Below are positions 38,961-49,353 of a stretch of DNA of 64,000 nt, piece by piece. This DNA is from Lichenostomus cassidix (Eukaryota > Chordata > Aves > Passeriformes > Meliphagidae), in contig VLJF02000033.1 of the NCBI GenBank assembly GCA_008360975.2, positions 1,612,001 through 1,676,000 on the forward strand, given 5' to 3'. The first letter of the stretch is position 1, and the number at the start of each line of letters is the position of its first letter. The notes under the pieces are model-generated. The model worked only from the letters and a program-made list of their open reading frames with translations. It ran no database searches and was not told the origin of the DNA. A program made the position numbers and the translations under genes.

Positions 38961-39086
38961 GGCAGGCAGAGCTGTCCCTGTCCAAACCTGCACCCAAAAA
39001 TTTCCAAATTCAGGGATTTCTCACAGAAAAAAGCTGTCAGGAGCTTCCTGAATGGAGGGAAAGGGGCGATGGGACATTTAAAAGAG

Positions 39087-39605
39087 TTGAATTGGGTTTG
39101 ACACCCCTGGAATTGGGTTTGGTCCTCCTGGAACTGGATTGGATTGACTGGGAATTGGGTTGGATTGACCTGGAATTTGGTTTGATCCACCTGGAACTGG
39201 ATTTGGTTTACCTGGAATGGGGTTGAATCGACCTGGAATTTGGTTTGACCCCCCTGGAATTTGTTTTGACTCACCTGGAGTTGGGTTTGATCAATCTGGA
39301 ATTCAGTTGGATTTACCTGGAATTGGGTTAGATTTACCTGGAATTCGATTTGATCCACGTGAAAAAGAGTTGTATTTTTCTGGAATTTGGTTGACTCGAC
39401 CTAGAATTGGGTTAGATCCACCTGGAATTGGGTTTGACTCACCTGGAGTTGGATTTGATCCACCTGGAATTGGGTTTTATCTACCTGGAATTGGATTGAA
39501 TGCCCCTGGAATTTGCTTTAATCTGCCTGTAATTGGGTTGGACCAACCTTGAGCTGGATTTGACTCACCTGGAATTGGGTTGAATCCACCTGGAATTGGG
39601 TTTGA
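39087..39605. repeat. 21-bp minisatellite, copy 4
   Basis: About 25 units. On the minus strand each unit carries TTCCAGGTGGATC, which resembles a splice junction (CAG|GT). It would lie in the first intron of the minus-strand leader gene. Confidence 0.85.
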
Positions 39606-39789
39606 TTGTGTTGGTGCTGCAGTAGAGGCTGGAATTGCCCCAGGATCCTCCTGGAATCGAGTCAGACACAGCTGGAATTGGGCTGAATTCCCCTGGAAAT
39701 GGATTTTTGGTTATATTCTGTCTGGATGATGGTGTGGGGCAATGGGAATGGGGAATTGTGGGGGGTGAGAGCATAAAAATCCCGGAAAA

Positions 39790-39930
39790 ATGGGGATTTC
39801 CACCCAAAATCCAGGGAACGGGGGGTTGGGAACTCCTAGAGCTCCAAAATCTCGGGTACAGCGGGGTTTTGGAACTGTCAGAACCCCAAAACTGTCGGAA
39901 AAGAGGAGTTTGACCACTCCTGACCCCAAA
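39790..39930. repeat. About 43-bp minisatellite, copy 2 (short)
   Basis: Three or so units of the CCCCAAAATC...GGGTTTTGGAAC family, contracted from about ten in copy 1. Confidence 0.6.
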
Positions 39931-40107
39931 AAATGGGGAAAAAAACCCAGGGAAAACCCTGAAAAACAGGAAGTTGGGCCAACACCCTTCCCAGAAAAAT
40001 CCCCAAAAAGGGGGATGGACCTTCTGAATCTCCCCGATCCCCTTTTGCCATGGATCCAGGACACCCCAAATCCCAACGCCGCGGCTCCAGGACCCCCCAA
40101 AGCCCAC

Positions 40108-40183
40108 CTTGGAGCCCCCAAAGGCCAGGCAGGGTCAGCGCCAGCAGCAGCAGCAGGCAGGGGCAGCTCCGTGCTCCATCCAT
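40108..40183 (-). CDS. Leader-peptide exon with class II-type promoter (copy 2)
   Basis: ATG at 40183 encodes a 25-residue signal peptide (MDGARSCPCLLLLLALTLPG...) and the exon ends in phase 1 at CCAAG|GTGGGC (40108/40107). X1-, X2- and Y-box motifs lie 110-150 bp upstream in the orientation that serves this exon. Together this suggests an MHC-type or antigen-presentation gene, for example a class II alpha or DM-like chain, divergent from the class II beta gene 380 bp away. I find no following alpha-1 or Ig-type exon in the next 2 kb, so the gene may be broken. Identity is inference only. Confidence 0.5.
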
Positions 40184-40290
40184 GGCGCCTCGGGATGTGG
40201 CGACACTGGGAAGGGTCGCTGGTGGTCCCAGTGCAGCGGCGGCGAAGTGGGGGGAGTGGGAGTGGGGGCGCAGCGCCCCAAAAGCGGCGG

Positions 40291-40335
40291 AGCCAATGGG
40301 AGGGCGCGTGTGTTGTGTCGTCACCGGTTGCCGGG
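40291..40335 (-). promoter_or_regulatory. X-Y module of MHC class II type
   Basis: Read on the minus strand: X1 CCCGGCAACCGGTG (40335-40322; 10 of 14 positions agree with the well-known human DRA X box), X2-like TGACGACA (40323-40316), a 15-20-bp spacer, then Y box CCCATTGGCT (40300-40291). Order, orientation and spacing fit RFX, CREB/X2BP and NF-Y binding followed by CIITA recruitment. The start codon served, 40183, is about 110 bp further on. No clear S box was found. Confidence 0.62.
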
Positions 40336-40369
40336 TAGAGCCTGTGCAAAACGGGCCCCAAACCGGCCC

Positions 40370-40474
40370 GGCCAATCGGAGCGCGTCCAAAACAACTGCG
40401 GCCAATGGCAGCGCGCCCAAAACCACGCCCAGGCAATGGGAGCGCGTCCCAAAACGGCGCCCGGCCAATCAGAG
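40370..40474. promoter_or_regulatory. Tandem CCAAT array with about 31-bp period
   Basis: Four repeats starting at 40370, 40400, 40432 and 40463, each beginning GGCCAAT (third decayed to GGCAAT) followed by GAGCGCGTCCAAAAC-like sequence. They lie between the X box and the class II beta start and may be NF-Y sites for either gene. Confidence 0.6.
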
Positions 40475-40565
40475 CGCGCGGGTCGGATGATCCCGCCCTG
40501 CTCCGGACTGGAGCTCCCAGTGCAGCGGCTGCTGCGGGGCTGGCGGCAGCTGCCCGGCGCTGGCC

Positions 40566-43416
40566 ATGGGGCGAGTGGCGGCAGCTGGGGCCCTACTGGT
40601 GGCACTGGTGGTGCTGGGAGGCACCCCGGCTGCGGGCGCGGAGCTGTCGGGTGAGCGGGGGGAGCAGGGAATGCGATGGGAAAGGGGGAAAAGGGGAAAG
40701 AAAGGGGTTTGGGAGCCCAAAGTGGAGGGGGAGGAGGAGGGGAAGCCGAAAGGGAGAGCGGGAGGGGCTGAGGGTTGGGGGAAGGTGAGGAAGGGGTGGG
40801 AGAGGGTGGGGAAGTGGGGAAAAGGGGAGGGTGGGAGCCCAAAACTGAGCGGGAGGGGGATGGGGATGGAGAAATTGTGGGTGAAAGGGTGGGAAAACGG
40901 CAAAAAGAGAGGATGGACCCCAAAACTGCATTGGGGAGTAGCTGACAATGGCGGGGAGTGAGGATGTGAAAGGAAAAATAGGGAGAAGGGTGGGAAAGAG
41001 GAAGTGGGAGCGCGGGCAGGAGGGTCCCATGGCGGCCGTGGGGCACAGGGGGTGGGGAGTGGGGATCCGGGGTGACCCCCGGAGCTCTGGGATCGATGGG
41101 GGTGCTGGGGGAACGCCTGACCTGTGCCTTGCACACACAGGGGTCTTGCAGTTTATGGCATCCAGCGAGTGTCACTTCATTAACAGCACGGAGAAGGTGA
41201 GGTTCCTGCAGAGGTACATCTACAACCGGGTGGAGTACCTGAGGTTAGACAGCGATGAGGGGAAATACTTGGGGTTCACCCCCTTTGGGGAGAAATGGGT
41301 CAAGTACTGGAACACCAACCCAAATCTACTGGAGTATGTACAGACTGAGGTGGACAGGTACTGCCGGCACAACTACGAGGTGTTCACCCCGTTCAGCGTG
41401 GAGCGCAGAGGTGAGCGTGGGACAGAGGTGTCCCCTCAGGCTCTGCCCTGGCAATGACCCTGCAGCCCCTCAAACCCTCCCTGGGAATCACCCAGAGCCC
41501 TCAGCCCTCCTTGTGCCAAACCAGGGGCTTCTTGTCCTTCTCAGTGACTCCTATAGCTCTCCCAGTCCCCCCCAGTCCATCCCAGTCCCCCCTCAGCGCG
41601 TCCATTTCAGCCAAGCGTGAAGATGACGCTCCTCAGATAATCATTTCGCACGTCTCTGATGACTCATCAGGCAGACAAGCTGCACCGAGTTCCCCGCGCT
41701 GGGCTTAACCTCACAATGCCGTGGAATTCATTCCCAGTTCCTCCCAGTGCCACCACAGTCACTCCCAATGTCTCTAATGCAATCCCAGTCCATTCCCAGT
41801 GCACTCCCAGACCTCCACCCTCCATGAAGTGCCCTCCCAGTGCTCCCCAATCCACACACTTCTCTTCCAGTCATTTTCCAGTCCCAATGCCACCACAGTC
41901 ACTCCCAGTCCCTCTAAACCCAATCACAGTTCAATCCCAGTCTGTTCTCATTCCCCTACGAGACCTCCATTCTCTCTCCCATTGCCCTCACAGTGCTCCC
42001 CCATCCACTCCCCGCTTTTCCAGTGCCACCACGCTCCATCCCAGTCCCTCTAAACCCATCCCCAGTCCATGCCCAGTCCACTCCCAGACCTCCACCCTCT
42101 CTCCCAGTGCCTTCCCAGTGGTCCCCAATCCACTCCCCTCTCTCCCACTGCCAGCCCCAGTCCCTCCCACTTCATTCCCATTCCCTCCCAGTCCATTCCC
42201 AGTCCCTCCCAGTGCCACACCACCCCTCCCAGCTCTCTCCCAGCGCCCCCCCAGCTGATCCCAGTGTCTCGCCTCTCTCTCCCAGTGCCCCCCAGCGTGT
42301 CCATCTCGCTGGTGCCCTCGAGCTCCCAGCCCGAGCCCGGCCGCCTGCTGTGCTCCGTGATGGATTTCTACCCTGCGCAGGTGCAGGTGAGGTGGTTCCA
42401 GGGCCAGCAGGAGCTCTCGGAGCAAGTGATGACCACCGACCTGCTCCCCAACGGGGACTGGACCTACCAGCTGCTGGTGCTGCTGGAAACGCCCCCCCGG
42501 CACGGGGTCACCTACACCTGCCAGGTGGAGCACGTCAGCCTGGAGCAGCCCCTGAGGCGGCACTGGGGTACGGCCAGAGCCCACAGTGCCGGGGGGAGCG
42601 GGGGAGGCACTGGGGGGCTGGCAGGGGGATTGGGCTGTGCTGGGGGGAACTGGGAGGGAGGTGGAGAGAGGCTGGTTTATACTGGGAGAGGGGCTTGGGG
42701 GTGTGGGAGGGCTGGGAAGGGGTTGGAAGGATATTGGGGAGGGTGGGATGAGGTTCTGGGGGTGCTGGTGGGCACTGGGAGGGAGTTTGGGAGTGCTGGG
42801 GGGCACTGGGAGGGAGTTTGGGGGTGCTGGGGGAACTGGGAGGGAGTTGGAGTGAGGCTGGAGGGGCTGGAAGGAGATTGGGGATGCAAAAGCAAAGGTT
42901 GGAATGAGGTTGGTTGTGCAGGGAAGAGACTGGGAGGGACCTTGGTGAGTCCTGGTGGGGCTCGGAAGGGACTGGGAGAGGGTTTGGGGGTCCTGGGGCG
43001 GTGGGGGGCAACTGGGAGGGGTTGTGGGGTGCTGAGAGGGACGGGAGGGGCTTTGGTGTGTCCTGGGGAGGCTGGGAATGGATCGGGAGGAGGTTTCAGG
43101 GGCTCCTGGGTGGGCTGGGGGCGACTGGGAGGGTGCATGGAGGGGCTTGGGGTGTCGGTGAGAGGTTTTTGGGGGTCCTGATCCCTGCTGACCCCCCAGA
43201 GATGCCGCCGGACGCTGCCCGCAGCAAGATGCTGACGGGGATCGGGGGCTTCGTGTTGGGCTTCGTCTTCCTGGCGCTGGGGCTCGGCTTCTACCTGCGC
43301 AAGAAGGTGAGGGGGGGGCCCGGGGGTCGTGTCCCCCCTGCCCCGGAGCGGCTGTGCTCCCCCCGGGGCCCCCCAGCCCGGTGTCACCCCCTTTTCTCTG
43401 CCCACAGAGCTCCTGA
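40566..43416 (+). CDS. MHC class II beta chain, complete gene
   Basis: Beta subunit of the class II heterodimer, which presents peptides to CD4 T cells at the surface of antigen-presenting cells. Exons: 40566-40650 leader (MGRVAAAGALLVALVVLGG), 41141-41410 beta-1 (270 bp), 42286-42567 beta-2 (282 bp), 43200-43306 connecting peptide and membrane helix, 43408-43416 (SS, stop). Splice sites and phases are all good; 250 aa. Beta-1 keeps its two cysteines (SSEC, RYCRHNY), the conserved His-Asn of CRHNY, the WN of KYWNT and an N-glycosylation site (NST). Beta-2 has LLCSVMDFYP and YTCQVEH. The cytoplasmic tail is very short (LRKKSS), usual for songbirds. No canonical X-Y box faces this gene; only CCAAT boxes do. 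Both other copies in the window are truncated. Whether it is classical or MHC-Y-like cannot be decided here. Confidence 0.93.
41735..42280 (+). repeat. Class II beta intron-2 minisatellite, copy 2
   Basis: Units of CCCAGTCCCTCCCAGTGCC type, about 20-25 bp, ending right at the exon 3 acceptor. Confidence 0.8.
42580..43190 (+). repeat. Class II beta intron-3 G-rich repeat, copy 2
   Basis: Degenerate GGGGCACTGGGAGGGAGTTT units; longer than in copy 1 by about 180 bp. Confidence 0.6.
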
Positions 43417-43558
43417 GCCGCCGCCAGCCGCAGCCCCTCCCCGTGGCCTCGGGCCCGGCCGGGACCCCCCGCTCTGTCCCCGCGCTGATTTTGGGGGGTC
43501 GTGTGTCCCCCCAGCCCTGCTGTCACTCTGACCCCGCCCGGCTGCTCCCAGTGCTCCC

Positions 43559-43564
43559 AGTAAA
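43559..43564 (+). terminator. Class II beta poly(A) signal (variant)
   Basis: AGTAAA at the place where copy 3 has AATAAA. AGTAAA is a known weaker variant. The next ZNF promoter starts about 280 bp later. Confidence 0.5.
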
Positions 43565-43848
43565 GCTTCCCAGTTGGCTCCGGTCGCGTTTCTTGGGGAG
43601 CACTCGGGAGGGACTTGGGGGGACCCCGCGGTGGGGCTGCGATTGGGGGGCAGACCTGACCCCGGGATGGATCGGGAATGGGGACCCCCGTGTGTCCCCA
43701 ATTGTCACCCCGCTCTGGGGGCCTTGGGAGGCAGCTGAACCCCGACACGGCACACAGCGAACCCCAAAAAAGGCGCTGAGACCCCGCTGAGCCCCCCAGA
43801 ACCTCCAAACCCCATAGAAAAACAGCCCCGAAAAATAGCCCCGCGAAA

Positions 43849-44406
43849 ATGAGCCAATGGGAGAAGGCGCTGAGCGATTCTGATCCAATCCGAGCTCGCG
43901 GCGCTGATGACTCTCCAGTTCCCAGGCAGACCCGCAGCGCCCAGCGCTCCCCACCCCAACCCCACCTGCGCCCCCCCCTCGCCCCCCGCGCTTCCCGCCA
44001 GCCCAATTTGGGGAGGGGGCGCGTGGGGGGCGCCCAGGCCTGGCCCGGAGCCCAGCGCTGCCCCAGCCCGACCTGCCCCGGCTCCATCCCGGCTCCTCCC
44101 GCGGCATGCGACGGCGTGGGGAAAAGGGGGGAAAGGGTGGGCGCTGGGCTTGGGGGGAGGAGGAGAAGGGATGGAGGAGGAGGAGGAGGGATGAGGAAGG
44201 AGCGGCAGAAAGGCCGGAGATCCGAGGAGGAGCAGGTGGGAGGAGGAAGGAGGAGGAAGGAGGAGGAGCCGCGGGAGGAGGAAGGAGGAAAGAGGAACAG
44301 GAAGAGCAGGAAGAGGTTGGAGAGAGGAAGAGGAGGAGCAGCAGAAGCCGCGCGCAGCTCTTTGTCTGCCGCGGCCCCGGGAGCATCGGCGCCCCGCACG
44401 CCGCAG
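43849..44406 (+). promoter_or_regulatory. ZNF6 promoter and first exon
   Basis: Full version with GAGCCAATGGG, GC core, GAGGA tract and donor CAG|GTGAGG (44406/44407), directly behind the complete class II beta gene. Confidence 0.6.
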
Positions 44407-45098
44407 GTGAGGGGGAGGAGGAAGTCGCCCCAAATGTCTCGGGGGTCCCCGAGCGGCGTTTTTTCTGGGCGGGTGTTTGGAGCTCGCAGCTTCCGGGATT
44501 GAGCCCCAAATCTCGTGGAGGGTCGCTGGGAGGGTTTGATTGTGCGGGGGGAACGTTTGGATGTGGCGGAAGGGCAAAGCTGAGGCGGCAGTGGGGCTTT
44601 GGGGGATATTTTGGGGGCTGCAGGTGGGCACGGCCCGGTGTCGGGGTGGGAGGGGGACATGGGGCATGGGGTCCGGCCGGGAGAGCGGTGGAGGGGAAGG
44701 GCGGGAGCCCCGGAGTGGGGTGAGCGGAGAGGGGCGATGGCGGAGTTGGGGGAGCCCCGGCAGGCTGGAGAGGGGGGAGCGTGGCTAAGGGGGAAGCCTG
44801 GGATCCCTGGAAGCGCGGAGCAGAGAATGAGGGGAGAAGGGACCCCTGGGACCCCCAAAGCCCCCGGATCATCCCTAAGCGGGACCCTGGAAAATAGGGA
44901 AGCCCGGGAGGCACGGGAGCCCCATGAGTGCAGGGAAGGGAGACCCTGAGGAGGCCAAAGTGCAAAGAGCAGAGAGGGGGAAATGCTGGGAGGGTTTTGA
45001 GGTGAATGGTGGAGGTTTGGGGATTTTATGGACACAAACCCCTGGGAGAGTTGCAGAGCTGGAGCTGGGTAGGAGGAACCCCCAGGGCAAGGCGCTGA

Positions 45099-45722
<624 letters not shown>

Positions 45723-45931
45723 GGGAAGCTCTGCGAGTGTCCCGAGTGCAGGAAGAGCTTCATTGCTGCTCCAACTCCAACCCCAGTGGGAAGATCTGCA
45801 GTGGATGATCCCCAGTGATCCCCGTTGGGCAGAATCCTGGTGACCCCCATTCCAGGTGATCACTGTAATTTGAGAAGAAGGTGTTTTAAATGGTCAAATT
45901 TTACTTCTTCTCCTATTCTGAGTTTGTTAGC

Positions 45932-45937
45932 AATAAA
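45932..45937 (+). terminator. ZNF6 poly(A) signal
   Basis: AATAAA about 210 bp after the stop, as for ZNF1 and ZNF4. Confidence 0.6.
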
Positions 45938-46672
45938 TTCAATTCACATATGCAATTTCCAGCCTGTTTTGTGCACAAAGGTGTTGGATGAGGGATCTCT
46001 TAGCCAGGTCCTTCTATCAGCTCAGGAAGCCTTGGTTCAATTTTCTCTCCCCATGGCGGCTGTGCAGGGCAGTGAGAGAGCAGCTCTGCTGGGTGCCTGG
46101 CATGGGGCCAGCGTCACCCCACTGCAATGTGCCATGGCCTCGTGTGGCCCTGTGCTCTGGAGCCAGCGCTGCTGTTGCTTTTTCCTTGCTGATGGTTTTC
46201 TCTTTTGCAGGAAAGGCTTGTGAAGTGCCCCCGCTGTCCCTGGCATCCCCTGGGCGCCGGCAGCCGCGTCCCTTGGCCTGCTCCCCCTGGGCCGTTGCAG
46301 GGCGGCTGGCGGAGGCTGGGAGCTGCCGTGGGGGCCGTGGGGCTGCCCTGGGGGCTGCGTGCCGAGGCGGGGCCGGGAGGTGCGGAGAACTTGGTCGCTG
46401 TTTGCAGAGCAATGGCGCCTTGGGCCCGGGCCCGTTGCAGGGCTGTTCCTCATGTGCGGCTTTGGCCTCGGCCAGCCCGGGGGGCACTGAGAGCGCGGGG
46501 CTTGGGCTGTGCGCTGTGCAGAGCCCGCGCCTCGCTGCCCTTGGCTGGCTGTGCTGTCACTCGGGATTGTCCCAGCGCCATTGCTGCTCGCTGCCAGCGA
46601 GCGGGGACAAGGCCGGCGCCGGTGTCGCCCCCAGGCAGGCAGGCAGGGCTTTAGTGGGGCAGCAGCGGCGCC

Positions 46673-46764
46673 ATGGTGGGAGCGTGTGTGCGGCCCGGGA
46701 GCGGCGGCAGCGGGCGGAGCCCGGGGAGGCGGCGGCGGAGCTCGGAGAGGCTGTCCCAGCGCAG
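46673..46764 (+). other. Candidate first exon in CpG-rich module, copy 3
   Basis: Same frame (MVGACVRPGSG...) and donor (46764/46765) as the other copies. Here the CpG-rich sequence extends to about 47180 with additional GC-rich sequence not present in copy 2. Confidence 0.35.
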
Positions 46765-47439
46765 GTGGGAGCCGCGCTGCCTTGTGCCGGGGCTCGGGGC
46801 TCGCTGCGGGCGGATGGAGGGGATGCAGGGGGCGGCAGGGCGGCTGTGGCGGCTTCGTTCTCCCGTCTCCCTCCCTCCCTCCCTCCCTCCCTGGCTGTGG
46901 CGCCGTGTTGCCGCTGGCCTGAGGCCGCTGAGGGAGCGGCTGCCCGCGGTCTCCTTGCCGCTGCTGCCTCGGCAGGAGGCGGTGCCAGAGCAGCGCTGGC
47001 TCGTCCCGCTCGCTGTCGGTAGCACAGAGGTGTCTCTCCTGTCCCCGGGTCGCTGCGCTGCGATCACCGCCGAGCTCCGCCGCCTCCGAGCTCCGCCGCC
47101 TCACGGCGCTCCGGCCGCTGCCGCTCCCGAGCCCTCACTGACCCTCCGGCAATGGCGGTACAGCGGCGGCACCAAGGGCGGTGCTTCTCCCCAGTCTGAT
47201 TAATCACCGCTCCAGAATTACGAGTGACGGCACTATCACCCAATGGGAGTGAGGTGGGAGAGCTCTGCACACGCACAGAATCGCCCCGGTCGCTCCAGGC
47301 ACAATCCCGGGGTTGTGGCCGAAATTCACTTTTTGGCTCCTCAGCCCTGCAGTGTCCCAGCCCGGGCAGGAGGACAAAGAATCGCTGCTGCCCTCAACCG
47401 GCGGGAGCTCGGTGTGACCTGGAGCTGCAGGTCCAGCTC

Positions 47440-47890
47440 GGTGTGAGCTGTGGGTGAGGCCGGGATGGAGCAGGGACTCCCCTGCAGCCCCGGCAGGAGC
47501 CCAGGCCGGAGCAGGGGATGCCGAGAGAGACCCTGAGCCATGGGAAGCTCCTGCCGAGCCATGGAAGTGGCTGCTGGCGGGACTTGTGGGGGATCCCTGC
47601 TGGAGCAGCCTGTTCCTGAGGCATTGTGTGCTGTCGAGGGACACCAGGGTGAGGAGGACAGTGTCACAGCGGTTTTCACCTCCCGCCGGTTCAGAGCAGC
47701 AGCGGTTCCTTGGCCTCCAGCACGGCCCGGGACATTCCAGGCCTTTTTCTCCTCCGACATTTTAAAAACCTATGAAGAATTCTCTGCTGCTCAGTGACCC
47801 CTTTATATTCCCTGCGGACATCCCGCCCTCCACTCCCATTGGCTGATTCTGCCGCCACTCCTCATTCTCGAACTCTGATTGGTCAGAACG
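47440..47890 (-). promoter_or_regulatory. Promoter-like block, contracted CCAAT array (copy 4)
   Basis: Diverged version of the block at 16420. Only two ATTGG elements remain (47838 and 47878), still exactly 40 bp apart. The retroelement-like module is absent here: the CpG module lies directly to the left. Confidence 0.45.
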
Positions 47891-48334
47891 CGGCTGAGGG
47901 ACAATCCCGCCTTGTCCCCACATCGCTTTGATTTCCCCCAAAAAGCCAAAATCTCCCCAAAGCCCTTGGGCTGAGCGGAGGAACGGACAGCGTTTGGGCA
48001 GAAAACTCCCAAATCGTTGTTCCCCAGACTGGGAAGGACAAACGGAACCCAACTGATTTGGGAGCTCCAGCAGCTCCTCTCTGCCGGCCCAGCTGAAGGC
48101 CTCGCTGGCTGCTGGAGGCTGCACGGGCAGACTGGGAGCACTGGGAGCACTGGGAAGAGGCTCTGGCTCGGCTGAAGCCCCCGGGGCAGGGGCAGCAGGG
48201 CAAGGGACACGAGGGACACAGGGATGCTTCATAAGTATTTAATAAAAAAATAATAATTTTATAAAGAATACAAGAATAACAGCAACATGGGCGCTGTACA
48301 TACTGATGGGTGTCACACAACAACATCTCACACA

Positions 48335-48395
48335 CTCCTCTGAGTTGGAAGAGACCCACAAGGATCAAGTCCAACTCCTAAGGGAATGGCACCTG
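48335..48395 (-). mobile_element. CR1 LINE fragment
   Basis: GAGTTGGAAGAGACCCACAA and AAGTCCAACTCC; closer to the CR1 consensus than the two sister fragments. Confidence 0.75.
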
Positions 48396-48479
48396 TAGCT
48401 TCCAATCACAACCCTGGCATCATTTTGCACTCTGCTCCCACAAAGGTCACATTACCATGGCAGCAGATGTTTCAAATCT

Positions 48480-49010
48480 GTATCCACAGTGTTGTATCAA
48501 TATATACAACATTAGTGTATAAATACAATGTTAGAAGAACAGGTAGTTCGGTATCCAGAGTGTTATATTAATATATGCTAATATATATAAGGTTAGTGTG
48601 TAAATACAGTTTTAGAAGAACAGGTAGTTCTGTATCCACAGTATTATATCAAGATAGACAAGGTTAGTATATAAATACAATGTTAGAGGAACATGTAATT
48701 TTGTATCCAGAGTGTTACATTAATATATGCTAATATATATAAGGTCAGTGTACAAATACAGTTTTAGAAGAACATGTAGGTCTATACTCACAGTGTTATA
48801 TTTTCATATATATGTACAAAGCTAGTGTGTAAAAACAATGTCAGAAGAACATGTAATTCTGTATCCAGAGTGTTATATTAATATATGGTAATATATATAT
48901 AAGATCAGTGTACAAATACAGTTTTAGAAGAACGTGTAGGTCTACACTCACAGTGTTATATTTTCGTATATAGATACAAGCTTAGTGTATAAATACACTG
49001 CAAGTGCTGG
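48480..49010. repeat. AT-rich tandem repeat of about 70-80 bp
   Basis: About seven units, each with TATCCAGAGTGTTATATTAA or a variant, then AATACAGTTTTAGAAGAAC. Two unit types alternate, giving a higher-order period near 153 bp. Lectin 1 and lectin 2 have a single related unit at this place, so the array expanded only beside lectin 3. Confidence 0.85.
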
Positions 49011-49353
49011 AAAAACGTGTTTGAAATCCCTTTCCATATCAATATATATATAAAAGGTCACTGTAGAAACATGTAGTGCAAGAGAAACAGGAAGATTCCT
49101 GGAACGGCTCCAGAGGGAGACAGGAACACCCAGCCCAGGCAGCCACAGATCAGCTTCCACATCATCTCCTCTTCCTGCAGATTCATCTCCTTGAGATCAA
49201 ACACTGAGGTGACTCTGCAAAGTGCACCGAGGTGACCCTGAGAGTCAGTGCAAGGCAGATGCTGCAGCTGAGGAAGGAAATCCCCGTGCTGGGGGGAAGA
49301 AGAGGCTAAGCTGTGAGTGCTCAGCACAGAGAAGGTAATTCCTCCATCCCCAG

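Noticed and set aside
39087..39605. A QFQVDPT-repeat protein from the 21-bp arrays
   Set aside because: The period is a multiple of three, so frames stay open on both strands; no start or splice context supports translation. Kept only as a repeat and as a splicing speculation.
37808..39605. BG-like (butyrophilin family) heptad exons
   Set aside because: BG genes separate 21-bp exons by introns and have an IgV exon; neither is seen. Only the period agrees.
41988..45035. A 1015-codon open frame on the minus strand across class II introns, the 3'UTR and the ZNF promoter
   Set aside because: It runs antisense through known exons, G-rich intron repeats and a GC promoter. Low-complexity Pro/Ser-rich translation and stop-poor GC sequence explain it; no domain is visible.
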